Source of the DNA: Streptomyces hokutonensis
GTDB taxonomy: Bacteria > Actinomycetota > Actinomycetes > Streptomycetales > Streptomycetaceae
NCBI RefSeq assembly: GCF_000376565.1
Contig: NZ_BARG01000027.1
Coordinates: 62,001 to 126,000 of the forward strand
Length of the DNA stretch: 64,000 bases
Direction: 5' to 3'
Shown: piece by piece, positions 34,499 to 41,471 of the stretch
Position numbering within the stretch: the stretch's first letter is position 1
Layout: each line of letters opens with the position of its first letter
Program-made: the position numbers and the translations under genes
The notes under the pieces: generated by a model
Told to the model about the DNA's origin: nothing
Seen by the model: the letters and a program-made list of their open reading frames with translations, nothing else
The model's database searches: none

Positions 34499-34744
34499 AT
34501 GCCAGCTCTCAACGTGGAGTTCAGCGATCGCGAGCTAGAGGACCTGCGGCAGATCGCCAAGGAGCGCGGTACGTCGATGAAGGCCCTCGTCCGGGAGGCC
34601 GCCGCCGCGGACATCGCCCGGCACCGGGCGTTGCAGGAGGGGGCCGAGGCCTTCCGCCGGTTCTTCGCGACGCACGCCGACGAGTTCGCCGCGGCCTTCC
34701 CCGAGGACGAACCGGCGGCCAAGGGCGAGGGGCGGGTCGCCTGA
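34499..34744 (+). CDS. Antitoxin-like small protein of a Fic-like TA pair
   Basis: The 81-residue, acidic protein starts with a ribbon-helix-helix-like pattern (LNVEFSDRELEDLRQIAKERGTSMKALVREA, with strand LNVEF and helices either side of GTSMKAL). Its acidic C-terminal half (HADEFAAAFPEDEP) could bind the partner protein. Three bases separate it from the next gene, the usual antitoxin-first order. A palindrome precedes it. Family assignment is by pattern and context, not by a diagnostic motif. Confidence 0.75.
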   Translation: MPALNVEFSDRELEDLRQIAKERGTSMKALVREAAAADIARHRALQEGAEAFRRFFATHADEFAAAFPEDEPAAKGEGRVA

Positions 34745-34747
34745 CGC

Positions 34748-35122
34748 ATGCCCGCCATCCATATCGACGTGCCGTGGCTCCTCCAGCGCCATGAGGAAGT
34801 CCTGCCGGACCAGCCCACCATCAACGACTTCTCGGCGTTGGTGGCGGCCGTCGCCCGGCACCGCGTCGACCCGCCCCGCCTAGGTGTCGACTCCGACCCG
34901 GCCTGGCGGGCCACCGCCCTGCTGCACACCCTCGCCCTGCTCAAGCCCCTGCCGTCCGCCAACGCCCGCTTCGCCTGCGCCACGGCGGTCGCCTACATGT
35001 TCGTCAGCGGCGTCGGCATCGACCCGCCGTACGGCGCACTCGTCGACCTGACCCGCGATCTGATCTCCGGGAAGACGGATGTGTACGGCGCGGCGGAGCG
35101 GCTGCGTTCCTGGCAGATCTGA
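34748..35122 (+). CDS. Fic/Doc-like toxin with degenerate active site
   Basis: A 124-residue protein of the Streptomyces type annotated as Fic-family toxin component. Doc-like helices surround a core read by eye as K66-P-L-P-S-A-N72-A-R74, where Doc has H-x-F-x-D-A/G-N-K-R. Asn and Arg are kept, but the catalytic His, the Phe, the Asp and the Lys are lost. 'GIDPPYGALVDLTRDLISGK' follows. Fic proteins transfer AMP or phosphate; loss of the His argues against that here. The start is 3 bp after the antitoxin stop, so the two are coupled. Confidence 0.75.
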   Translation: MPAIHIDVPWLLQRHEEVLPDQPTINDFSALVAAVARHRVDPPRLGVDSDPAWRATALLHTLALLKPLPSANARFACATAVAYMFVSGVGIDPPYGALVDLTRDLISGKTDVYGAAERLRSWQI

Positions 35123-35125
35123 GCG

Positions 35126-35998
35126 TCACCGGTCCTCGTGTGCCGGTGACGTCTCCTCGGGTACGCCTTCTCCGGACGCGGCGAGGCTGCCGAGCAGGCT
35201 CAGCAGTTCCGCGCTGCGGCTGCCCGGTTCGGCGTGGAAGACGACCACGCTCAGGGCGTCCGTACCCGGGATCTCGAACTTGTTCGACCGCAGCTCGAAG
35301 TCGCCGACCAGCGGATGGCTGAGGAGACTGATCCGGCCGACCATGGGCCGTACCTCGTGCCGGCTCCACAGCAGCCGGAACCGTTCGCTGCGCACGGACA
35401 GCTCTCCGACCAGCTCCACCAGCCGCGGATCGTCGACGTCCGGTCCGATGTGGCCGCGCAGCGTCGCCACGCCCTCGGCGGTCAACTCCTCCCAGTCGCG
35501 CCGCAGTTCGTGCTCGGCCGGGTCGAGGAACACCGCCCGCAGCAGGTTCACGCCCGGCACGTAGTTCGGGGACAGCGCCCGGCACAGCGCGTTGGCCGCG
35601 AGACAGTCCGTGAACCGGTTCTGCACATACGCCGGATGCCCCGACCAGGTGTCCAGCAGTTCGCGCACGCTCGCAGGCACCGCCTCCGGCTTTCTGGCCC
35701 GTCTGCGCGGAGCGGCCGGCCGCTCCGGCTGCGCCAGGCTCAGCAGATGGGCGCTCGCGGCGGCGTCCAGGCGCAGCACCCGGGCCAGCGCCTCCAGCAC
35801 CTGCGCCGACGGGTTGCGGTCCCGGCCCTGCTCAAGCCGCAGGTAGTAGTCCGAGCTGATACCGGCCAGCAGGGCGACCTCCTCCCGGCGCAGCCCCGGC
35901 ACCCGGCGCAGCCCGCCACCGCTCAGGCCCACGTCCTCGGGCCGGACCCGCTCCCTGCGGGCCCGCAGAAACTCACCGAGCGCGTTCTTGGCGTCCAC
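35126..35998 (-). CDS. Helix-turn-helix regulator with MmyB-like ligand domain
   Basis: A 290-residue regulator. An N-terminal Xre-type helix-turn-helix (RRVPGLRREEVALLAGISSDYYLRLEQG; key RREEVALLAGIS) covers about residues 8-85. The rest is an MmyB-type domain (about 105-275; TWSGHPAYVQNRF, ANALCRALSP, FLDPAEHELRRDWEELT) that in family members binds a hydrophobic ligand. It is divergent from an aldo/keto reductase with a ~134-bp shared region. In Streptomyces this pairing usually means the regulator controls the reductase. The GTG start lacks a strong ribosome site. Confidence 0.92.
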   Translation of the reverse strand: MDAKNALGEFLRARRERVRPEDVGLSGGGLRRVPGLRREEVALLAGISSDYYLRLEQGRDRNPSAQVLEALARVLRLDAAASAHLLSLAQPERPAAPRRRARKPEAVPASVRELLDTWSGHPAYVQNRFTDCLAANALCRALSPNYVPGVNLLRAVFLDPAEHELRRDWEELTAEGVATLRGHIGPDVDDPRLVELVGELSVRSERFRLLWSRHEVRPMVGRISLLSHPLVGDFELRSNKFEIPGTDALSVVVFHAEPGSRSAELLSLLGSLAASGEGVPEETSPAHEDR

Positions 35999-36132
35999 AC
36001 CACCACCGTAGATCCGAATCCCCGCAGGTGGGTGTCCCCGTCACTACCAGGAACATCCGGGTACTGCCTGCCCGGTCGCGACGGACGCAGAGTCGATGCC
36101 AGGACCCACCACCTACCGAAAGGCGCGCCACC

Positions 36133-37020
36133 ATGGCCGACACCGTCTCCGGCGGCACCCTCACCCCCGCCGAGGGCCTCACCCTCACCCGCATGGGATA
36201 CGGCGCCATGCAACTGGCCGGCCCCCATGTCTTCGGCCCGCCGAAGGACCGCACCGAAGCGGTGGCCGTCCTGCGCGAGGCCGTCGAGCGGGGCATCACC
36301 CACATCGACACCAGCGACTTCTACGGCCCGGTCGTCGTCAACGAGATCATCAGGGAGGCCCTCCACCCCTACCCGGACGACCTGCACATCGTGACCAAGG
36401 TCGGCGCCCGGCGCGGCCCCGACGGCAGCTGGATCATGTCCCGCCACCCCGAGGACCTCAAGGCGCAGGTCTACGACAACCTCCGCAACCTCGGGCTCGA
36501 CGCGCTGGACGTGGTCAACCTCCGGGTCGGCGCCCAGGACACCGCCGACGAGGAGTCGATCGGCGAGAAGTTCGGCGCCCTGGCCGAGCTGCGGAAGGCG
36601 GGGCTGATCCGGCACCTCGGGCTCAGCACGGTCTCCGCCGCCCAACTCGCCGAGGCGCAGGCCATCGCCCCGGTCGTCACCGTGCAGAACCTCTACAACC
36701 TGGCCAACCGGCAGGACGACGCCCTCGTCGAGCGGTGCGCGGCGGAGAACATCGCGTTCGCCGCCTATTTCCCGCTAGGCGGGTTCACCCCGCTGCAGTC
36801 GAAGACCCTCGCCGAGGTCGCCGCCCGGCTGGACGCCTCGCCCCAACAGGTCGCCCTGGCCTGGCTGTTGCAGCGCTCGGCCACCACCGTCCTGATCCCG
36901 GGCACCTCGTCCCGCGCCCATCTGCGCGAGAACATCGCCGCCGCGGACCTGGTGCTGCCCGCCGACGCGATCGCCGAACTCGACACCATCGGCGGCGAGG
37001 CCGAGGCCGAGGCTCGGTGA
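36133..37020 (+). CDS. Aldo/keto reductase with an altered catalytic His position
   Basis: A 295-residue TIM-barrel oxidoreductase. Asp59 and Tyr64 (HIDTSDFYGP) and Lys89 (IVTKVG) of the tetrad are present, but the position of the catalytic His is Arg131 (DVVNLRVG), as in a subgroup of bacterial AKRs. 'TTVLIPGTSSRAHLREN' is the cofactor phosphate site. AAAGGCG precedes the ATG. It is divergent from the MmyB-type regulator and is probably its target. A strong terminator hairpin follows. Confidence 0.9.
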   Translation: MADTVSGGTLTPAEGLTLTRMGYGAMQLAGPHVFGPPKDRTEAVAVLREAVERGITHIDTSDFYGPVVVNEIIREALHPYPDDLHIVTKVGARRGPDGSWIMSRHPEDLKAQVYDNLRNLGLDALDVVNLRVGAQDTADEESIGEKFGALAELRKAGLIRHLGLSTVSAAQLAEAQAIAPVVTVQNLYNLANRQDDALVERCAAENIAFAAYFPLGGFTPLQSKTLAEVAARLDASPQQVALAWLLQRSATTVLIPGTSSRAHLRENIAAADLVLPADAIAELDTIGGEAEAEAR

Positions 37021-37024
37021 AGGG

Positions 37025-37051
37025 AGGGCGGGGGTGGGCCGCCCCCGCCCT
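37025..37051 (+). terminator. Terminator of the aldo/keto reductase gene
   Basis: AGGGCGGGGG and its exact complement CCCCCGCCCT flank a 7-nt loop, 4 bp after the stop. Confidence 0.75.
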
Positions 37052-37305
37052 CGGGGCCGCCGACCGAGGGCGGGAGGAGCAGGGTCGGCGGCCGTTTGGC
37101 GCGGGAGAGCCGCCGTCCAGCGCGTGGCCTCCGAGAAGGGCCGGTTCCAGTGGACCGCGCGACGCAGTGCGCCGGGAGCGTGCGCGACGCACCGGAGTGT
37201 GCGCGTGGTTCACACGGGGCGCATGGAAAGCCGAAAGCCGGTGCCGGTGAACGGAGTTGCCGACACATCTGACTTTCTTTCAAAGGTATGGATGTTGCCC
37301 AAGTG

Positions 37306-37332
37306 CCTTGTTGGGTTCAGTGGGTTGTGCAA
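37306..37332 (+). promoter_or_regulatory. Upstream motif shared by the two sigma/lectin paralogues (copy 2)
   Basis: CCTTGTT, 13 nt, TGTGCAA and GGGTG, about 75-100 bp before the GTG. It matches copy 1 near 13.0 kb in both blocks and in spacing within 1 nt. Confidence 0.35.
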
Positions 37333-37408
37333 GGGTGAAACGCCCGCGCGAGGGTAATGCCCGGGGCTCATTCACCTGTTGATGAACCGAACCCGAGGAA
37401 TCCACTCC

Positions 37409-39040
37409 GTGTCCCTCCCTCCCCCTCCTCGTCCTCCTTACCCTCCGCCGGACGGCGGGGCTCCCGAGGAATCCGACGAGACCCTGGCCGCCCGGCTGCG
37501 GGGCCGTCCGGAGGGTGAGGCGGCGCATTCCGTCGCGCTGCTGATGGCGCGGCACTGGCAGCCGGTCCAGGATTACGCGGAAGTCTGCCTCGCCGCCACG
37601 GGCAGTGTCCCCGCCATGGCCGCCGCGGCCGCCTTCCACCAGGTGTTCGACCGGCTGACGTACGGCGAACACGGCGTGGCACTGCGGCCCCGGCTGCTGC
37701 TGACCGTGCGCGACACGATCCGGGAGTGGTCGGCCGAGGAGCGAATATCCGGTGTTCTGCCGGACCTGGAGAAACCCTCCGGGGGCCGCGCGATGCGTTC
37801 TGCCAAGTCCATGACACCCGAAAATCGCAAGCTCGCCGAGCGGTCTTTCCAGACCCTTCAGCCGTTCGCCCAGTGTCTGCTGTGGCACACCGAGGTCGAG
37901 GCGGAGACGATAACCGTGCCGGCCGCACTGCTCGGCATGGATACCGACACCGCGTCGGCCGCTCTCCAGGAGGCGCGCGAAAAATTCCGTGAGGGCTGTG
38001 TACGCGCCCACCGGGAACTCGCGCCGACCAATGATTGCCGCTTCTACAACCGACTCCTCGACGTCCCCATTCGACGCGGCGGCGCACTGCTGCCCGATGT
38101 CCAGCAGCATCTCGCCCAGTGCCGCTACTGCCGATTCGCAGCCGAACAACTGAGTTATTTCGAAGGCGGGCTCGGAGTCCTGCTGGCGGAGGCGGTCCTC
38201 GGCTGGGGAGCCCGCCCCTATCTCGCCTCGCGCCCCGGCCGAGGCCGGCCTGACACCCGGACACGGACGGGCGGACGGCACGGCGGGCACAGCGCCGGCG
38301 GCACCGGGCGGCACCGTCTGCTCTCCCGGTTCCCCGCGCCCGGCCGCCGCATCGTGGACGCGGCGAGGTCGGCCAGGTCGTCGGGGTCGTCCCGCTCGTT
38401 CTTCGTCGGTGCCGGACTGATCGGCGCCGGAGTCGTCGCGAGCGTCGTCGCCGTCAGCCTGTGGCCGGACCACGGCGGCACCGCCGACCCGGTCGCCTCC
38501 ACCAGCGGGAGCGGACACGTGTCAGCGTCGGCGCCCGGCACGGCCCGGCTTCCCGCCGTACCTGGGCAGACGAGGCTGCGGAACGCCGCCGCCGACCTGT
38601 GCCTGGACATCCGGGGCACCGTGAAGGCCGGCGCCGACACCGTGCTCGCGGCCTGCTCCTCGGCCGAGACCCAGGAGTGGTCGTACGGGACCGACGGGCT
38701 GTTGCGCAGCGCGGCGGACTCCGGGCTGTGCCTGGACTCGCACGCGGACGCCGGTGTCGTCGTCCTCGGCACCTGCGCGGACGCCAAGGCCAAGCGCGGC
38801 AACGATGTCCGCTACGACCTCACCGTGCGGGGCGAGTTGCTGCCCCGCTGGGACTCCAGGCTCGCGCTCACCTCGACCACCAAGGACGCGGGTGCCGTCA
38901 TCGTCCTCAAGGTCCGCGACGGCTCCACCGCCCAGCGCTGGCTGACCGACTCGGTGTCGGCCAGCCCCGGTTCGCTGTCGATCGCCGGCACGGGAGCACC
39001 GTCCGCGCGCCCCGCGCACAACGCGGACCGGCTCAGCTGA
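37409..39040 (+). CDS. Sigma-like / zinc-motif / transmembrane / ricin-lectin fusion protein (paralogue B)
   Basis: A 543-residue paralogue of the 13.3-kb gene with the same order: Pro-rich N-tail, sigma-like regions (about 25-110 and 135-205; SFQTLQPFAQCLLWH), HLAQCRYC (His234, Cys238, Cys241), one TM helix (about 331-351) and an outside ricin-like trefoil (about 380-525; DLCLDIRG, EWSYGTDG, GLCLDSH). Two blocks are nearly identical in the pair: RLLDVPIRRGGA/RLLDVTFRRGGA and GLGVLLAEAVLGWGARPYL. It lacks the Thr/Pro and Gly/Tyr tails. GAGGAA lies 8 nt before the GTG. Its 3' end overlaps the dehydrogenase gene by 8 bp. Confidence 0.85.
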   Translation: MSLPPPPRPPYPPPDGGAPEESDETLAARLRGRPEGEAAHSVALLMARHWQPVQDYAEVCLAATGSVPAMAAAAAFHQVFDRLTYGEHGVALRPRLLLTVRDTIREWSAEERISGVLPDLEKPSGGRAMRSAKSMTPENRKLAERSFQTLQPFAQCLLWHTEVEAETITVPAALLGMDTDTASAALQEAREKFREGCVRAHRELAPTNDCRFYNRLLDVPIRRGGALLPDVQQHLAQCRYCRFAAEQLSYFEGGLGVLLAEAVLGWGARPYLASRPGRGRPDTRTRTGGRHGGHSAGGTGRHRLLSRFPAPGRRIVDAARSARSSGSSRSFFVGAGLIGAGVVASVVAVSLWPDHGGTADPVASTSGSGHVSASAPGTARLPAVPGQTRLRNAAADLCLDIRGTVKAGADTVLAACSSAETQEWSYGTDGLLRSAADSGLCLDSHADAGVVVLGTCADAKAKRGNDVRYDLTVRGELLPRWDSRLALTSTTKDAGAVIVLKVRDGSTAQRWLTDSVSASPGSLSIAGTGAPSARPAHNADRLS

Positions 39041-40010
39041 CGACATCACCCGGCCGTTCACCCGTCAGGAAACCGGCCGCGTTCTGTACGGCGGCCAGCG
39101 CGATCCGGACGACGGTCTCCCGGGTCACACCGCCGACGTGCGGCGAGAGCACCACGTTCGGGGCCTTGAGCAACCGCAGTGCGGGGGTGGGCGGTTCGGG
39201 GTCGAAGACGTCGAGTCCCGCACCGGCCAGGGCGCCCGCTTCCAGGGCGTCCGCCAGGGCGTCCTGGTCGATCAGGGCGCCCCGCGCGGTGTTGATCACG
39301 AACGCGGTCGGCCTGAGCAGCGCGAGCCGCTCGGCGTTCAGGAGATGCCGGGTCTCCTCGGTGAGCGGCGCGTGCAGGGTGACGTAGTCGGACAGGCGCA
39401 GCAGTTCGTCGAGCGGGACATGACGGGCGCCGCCGAGCCGCGCCGTCGTCTCCTCGGGCACGGGGCGCCGGCCGGCGTAGACGACGGTCATGTCGAACGC
39501 GGCTGCCCTGCGGGCGACTTGCTGTCCGATGGCGCCCAGTCCCACGATGCCCAGGGTCTTGCCGGACAGCTCGGTCAGCGAGCTCTGCAGCCGGGGCAGC
39601 GCCCAGTCGCCGTCGACGAGCGCGGTGTGCGCGGGAACGATCCGCTTGGCGAGCGCCAGCATCAGGGCGAAGGTCTGCTCGGCCACGTTCTGTTCCTCGG
39701 CGCCGCTGGAGCCGATGTTGCAGACGAGCACGCCCTGGGCCCGCGCGGCGTCCAGGTCGACGTAGTCGAAGCCGTGGCTCGCGCACTGCACCAGCTCCAA
39801 CTCCGGTGCGGCGGCGAGGTGTTCGGCGGTCACGGGGGAGAGCGCGGTGATGACGGCATGCGCCGCGCGCAGGGCCGCGGGGTCCTCGTCGACCGCCTCC
39901 ACGACGGTGACGTGCACGTCGTCGGGCAGCAGTGTCGCCAGTCCGGCTCCCGCCGTGCGACCGCCGATGTGGGGTGGGACGACGGCCAGGACGTTCTTCG
40001 TGGGGGTCAT
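39033..40010 (-). CDS. D-isomer-specific 2-hydroxyacid dehydrogenase
   Basis: A 325-residue NAD(P)-dependent dehydrogenase. The Rossmann motif is GLGAIGQQVARR (about 153-164). Catalytic residues are Arg in NTARGALID (about 240), Glu in FDPEPP (about 268) and His in LSPHVGG (about 288). 'VQCASHGFDYVD' (about 75-86) is the substrate-side loop. It reduces 2-oxoacids or oxidises D-2-hydroxyacids such as glyoxylate/hydroxypyruvate. GAGGA lies 7 nt before the ATG. It follows the alpha/beta hydrolase at 26 bp on the same strand, so it belongs to that run. Confidence 0.93.
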   Translation of the reverse strand: MTPTKNVLAVVPPHIGGRTAGAGLATLLPDDVHVTVVEAVDEDPAALRAAHAVITALSPVTAEHLAAAPELELVQCASHGFDYVDLDAARAQGVLVCNIGSSGAEEQNVAEQTFALMLALAKRIVPAHTALVDGDWALPRLQSSLTELSGKTLGIVGLGAIGQQVARRAAAFDMTVVYAGRRPVPEETTARLGGARHVPLDELLRLSDYVTLHAPLTEETRHLLNAERLALLRPTAFVINTARGALIDQDALADALEAGALAGAGLDVFDPEPPTPALRLLKAPNVVLSPHVGGVTRETVVRIALAAVQNAAGFLTGERPGDVVS

Positions 40011-40036
40011 GCGGAATCCTCGTCGCGGTGGGGGGC

Positions 40037-40732
40037 TCAGGAGCGGGCGGTCGACTCGTCCAGGATGCGGGCCAGTTCGCGGGGCCGGGAGAACATCGGC
40101 CAGTGGCCCGTCTCCATGCGGACCAGCTCCCAGCGCCCGCTCGCGACCAGTTCGTCCGCCGGGGCCGGCAACTCGTCGCCGTCGAGCAGGCACTTGACGT
40201 AGGTGGCCGGGAGATCGGCCAACGGGCGGGCGAGGACCGCCGGTTCGGTGAGGGTGGCACCAGGGTGCGGAGTCCCGTCGGTGACGATGCGGACGATCTG
40301 CTCGTCCGTGAGGTCCTGGCCCGCGTAGTCGTCCGGGTCCAGGGGCGGCCAGGCCCCGCCGCTCTCGTCGAGGGACTTCCTGATGTGGTCGCTCGGGAAG
40401 CTGTCCAGGAACGACCTCCCGTCCACCGGCACGTTCGCGTCGACGAACACCACCCGGGCCAGCCGGTCGCCGATCCGCTCCGCCGCCTGGCCGACCGGGA
40501 CACCGGAGTAGCTGTGCCCGACCAGGACGACGTCCCGGAGATCGAGGCGCTCGACCTCGTCGACGATGTCCTGGACATGGGTCTGCTGTCCGGCCGGAAC
40601 GCCCTGCTTCTCCGCCAGCCCGGACAGGGTCAGCGCATGCACTCCGTGCCCTGCCTCACGCAGCTCGGGCACCACCTCGTCCCACGCCCACGCGCCGAGC
40701 CACGCGCCTGCCACCACCACGAATTGAGTCAT
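40037..40732 (-). CDS. Alpha/beta hydrolase
   Basis: A 231-residue cytoplasmic hydrolase of the esterase/lipase kind. The oxyanion strand FVVVAGAWLGAW at the N-terminus, the nucleophile elbow GHSYSG (about residues 72-77) and the catalytic His in TGHWPMF (about 210-216) are intact; the Asp is likely in the DGDELP loop. The sequence resembles the EST/methylesterase-like group that cleaves small esters. It lies between the cyclase-family gene (67 bp upstream) and the dehydrogenase (26 bp downstream) on the same strand, consistent with a catabolic unit. No strong ribosome site. Confidence 0.9.
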   Translation of the reverse strand: MTQFVVVAGAWLGAWAWDEVVPELREAGHGVHALTLSGLAEKQGVPAGQQTHVQDIVDEVERLDLRDVVLVGHSYSGVPVGQAAERIGDRLARVVFVDANVPVDGRSFLDSFPSDHIRKSLDESGGAWPPLDPDDYAGQDLTDEQIVRIVTDGTPHPGATLTEPAVLARPLADLPATYVKCLLDGDELPAPADELVASGRWELVRMETGHWPMFSRPRELARILDESTARS

Positions 40733-40799
40733 GGTCCAAACGTAACCGCCGGGTCTGACAGCGGCCTTCCGGGGCGGATCGGACCGCCTGCGGCAGCGG

Positions 40800-41471
40800 T
40801 CAGACCGCCCGCGCGACAGCCCGCACCGGCGCGCCGTCCGCCCCCGGCAGCCGTAGCGGGAACAGGAACAACTCCATGTCCGGGAGGTCCACCACCTGCT
40901 CGAGCCCCGTGAGGTTCTCGGCGATCACCCCGCCCGCGCCGCACAGCACCCGGTGGGCGGGCAGCCCGAAGTCGGCCGTCGCATCGCCGGGTTCGGGCGT
41001 CGGATCGACACTGAGCGCGTCGACCGCGACCGTACGGACGCCCGCGTCGACGAGGGTTTCGGCGGCCTCCGGGGTGACCCACGGGTGGGCGAGGTAGTGG
41101 TCGGTGCCCCAGTGTGCCGACCAGCCGGTGGCGAGCAACAGCAGCGAACCGGGCCGCAGGCGCAGCTGGTTGAGCGCGGGTGTCAGCAGGGCGGGTGTGA
41201 TCGGTGCCCTGGCCGGCAGCCCCCGTACGTCCGCCACCACCGCGTGCCCGGCGAAGCGTTCCAGGGGCAGTGCGTCGAGGCGTGGCCAGCTGTCGTCCAC
41301 GTGGTAGGGGGCGTCGACATGGGTGCCCGACTGCGAACCCAGGTGCAGGTCAAGGACGTTGACTCCGTCGCGGGCCGTGGTCAGGGCGGGGGAGACCTCG
41401 ACGGCCGGGTCACCCGGATACACGGGCATCCCGGTGACGACGGGCACCGACAGGTCGATCCAGGCCGGCAT
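40800..41471 (-). CDS. Cyclase-family (kynurenine formamidase-like) hydrolase
   Basis: A 223-residue metal-dependent hydrolase. The family motif H-x-G-T-H-x-D-x-P-x-H is present as SQSGTHVDAPYH (about residues 46-57), with the N-terminal 'DLSVPVVTGMPVYPGDP' block. Family members cleave N-formylkynurenine or open cyclic amides such as isatin or hydantoin-like rings. The ATG overlaps the TGA of the NCS1 permease gene (TGATG), and GAGGG lies upstream, so the two are translationally coupled. The permease suggests that the substrate is an imported nitrogen heterocycle. Confidence 0.9.
   Translation of the reverse strand: MPAWIDLSVPVVTGMPVYPGDPAVEVSPALTTARDGVNVLDLHLGSQSGTHVDAPYHVDDSWPRLDALPLERFAGHAVVADVRGLPARAPITPALLTPALNQLRLRPGSLLLLATGWSAHWGTDHYLAHPWVTPEAAETLVDAGVRTVAVDALSVDPTPEPGDATADFGLPAHRVLCGAGGVIAENLTGLEQVVDLPDMELFLFPLRLPGADGAPVRAVARAV

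Larger units (their letters stand above)
37021..37408. other. Intergenic region before the second sigma/lectin gene
   Basis: The 388 bp hold the AKR terminator at the left end and then GC-poorer sequence with the CCTTGTT/TGTGCAA motif shared with the 13-kb paralogue. I see no gene here. Confidence 0.6.
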
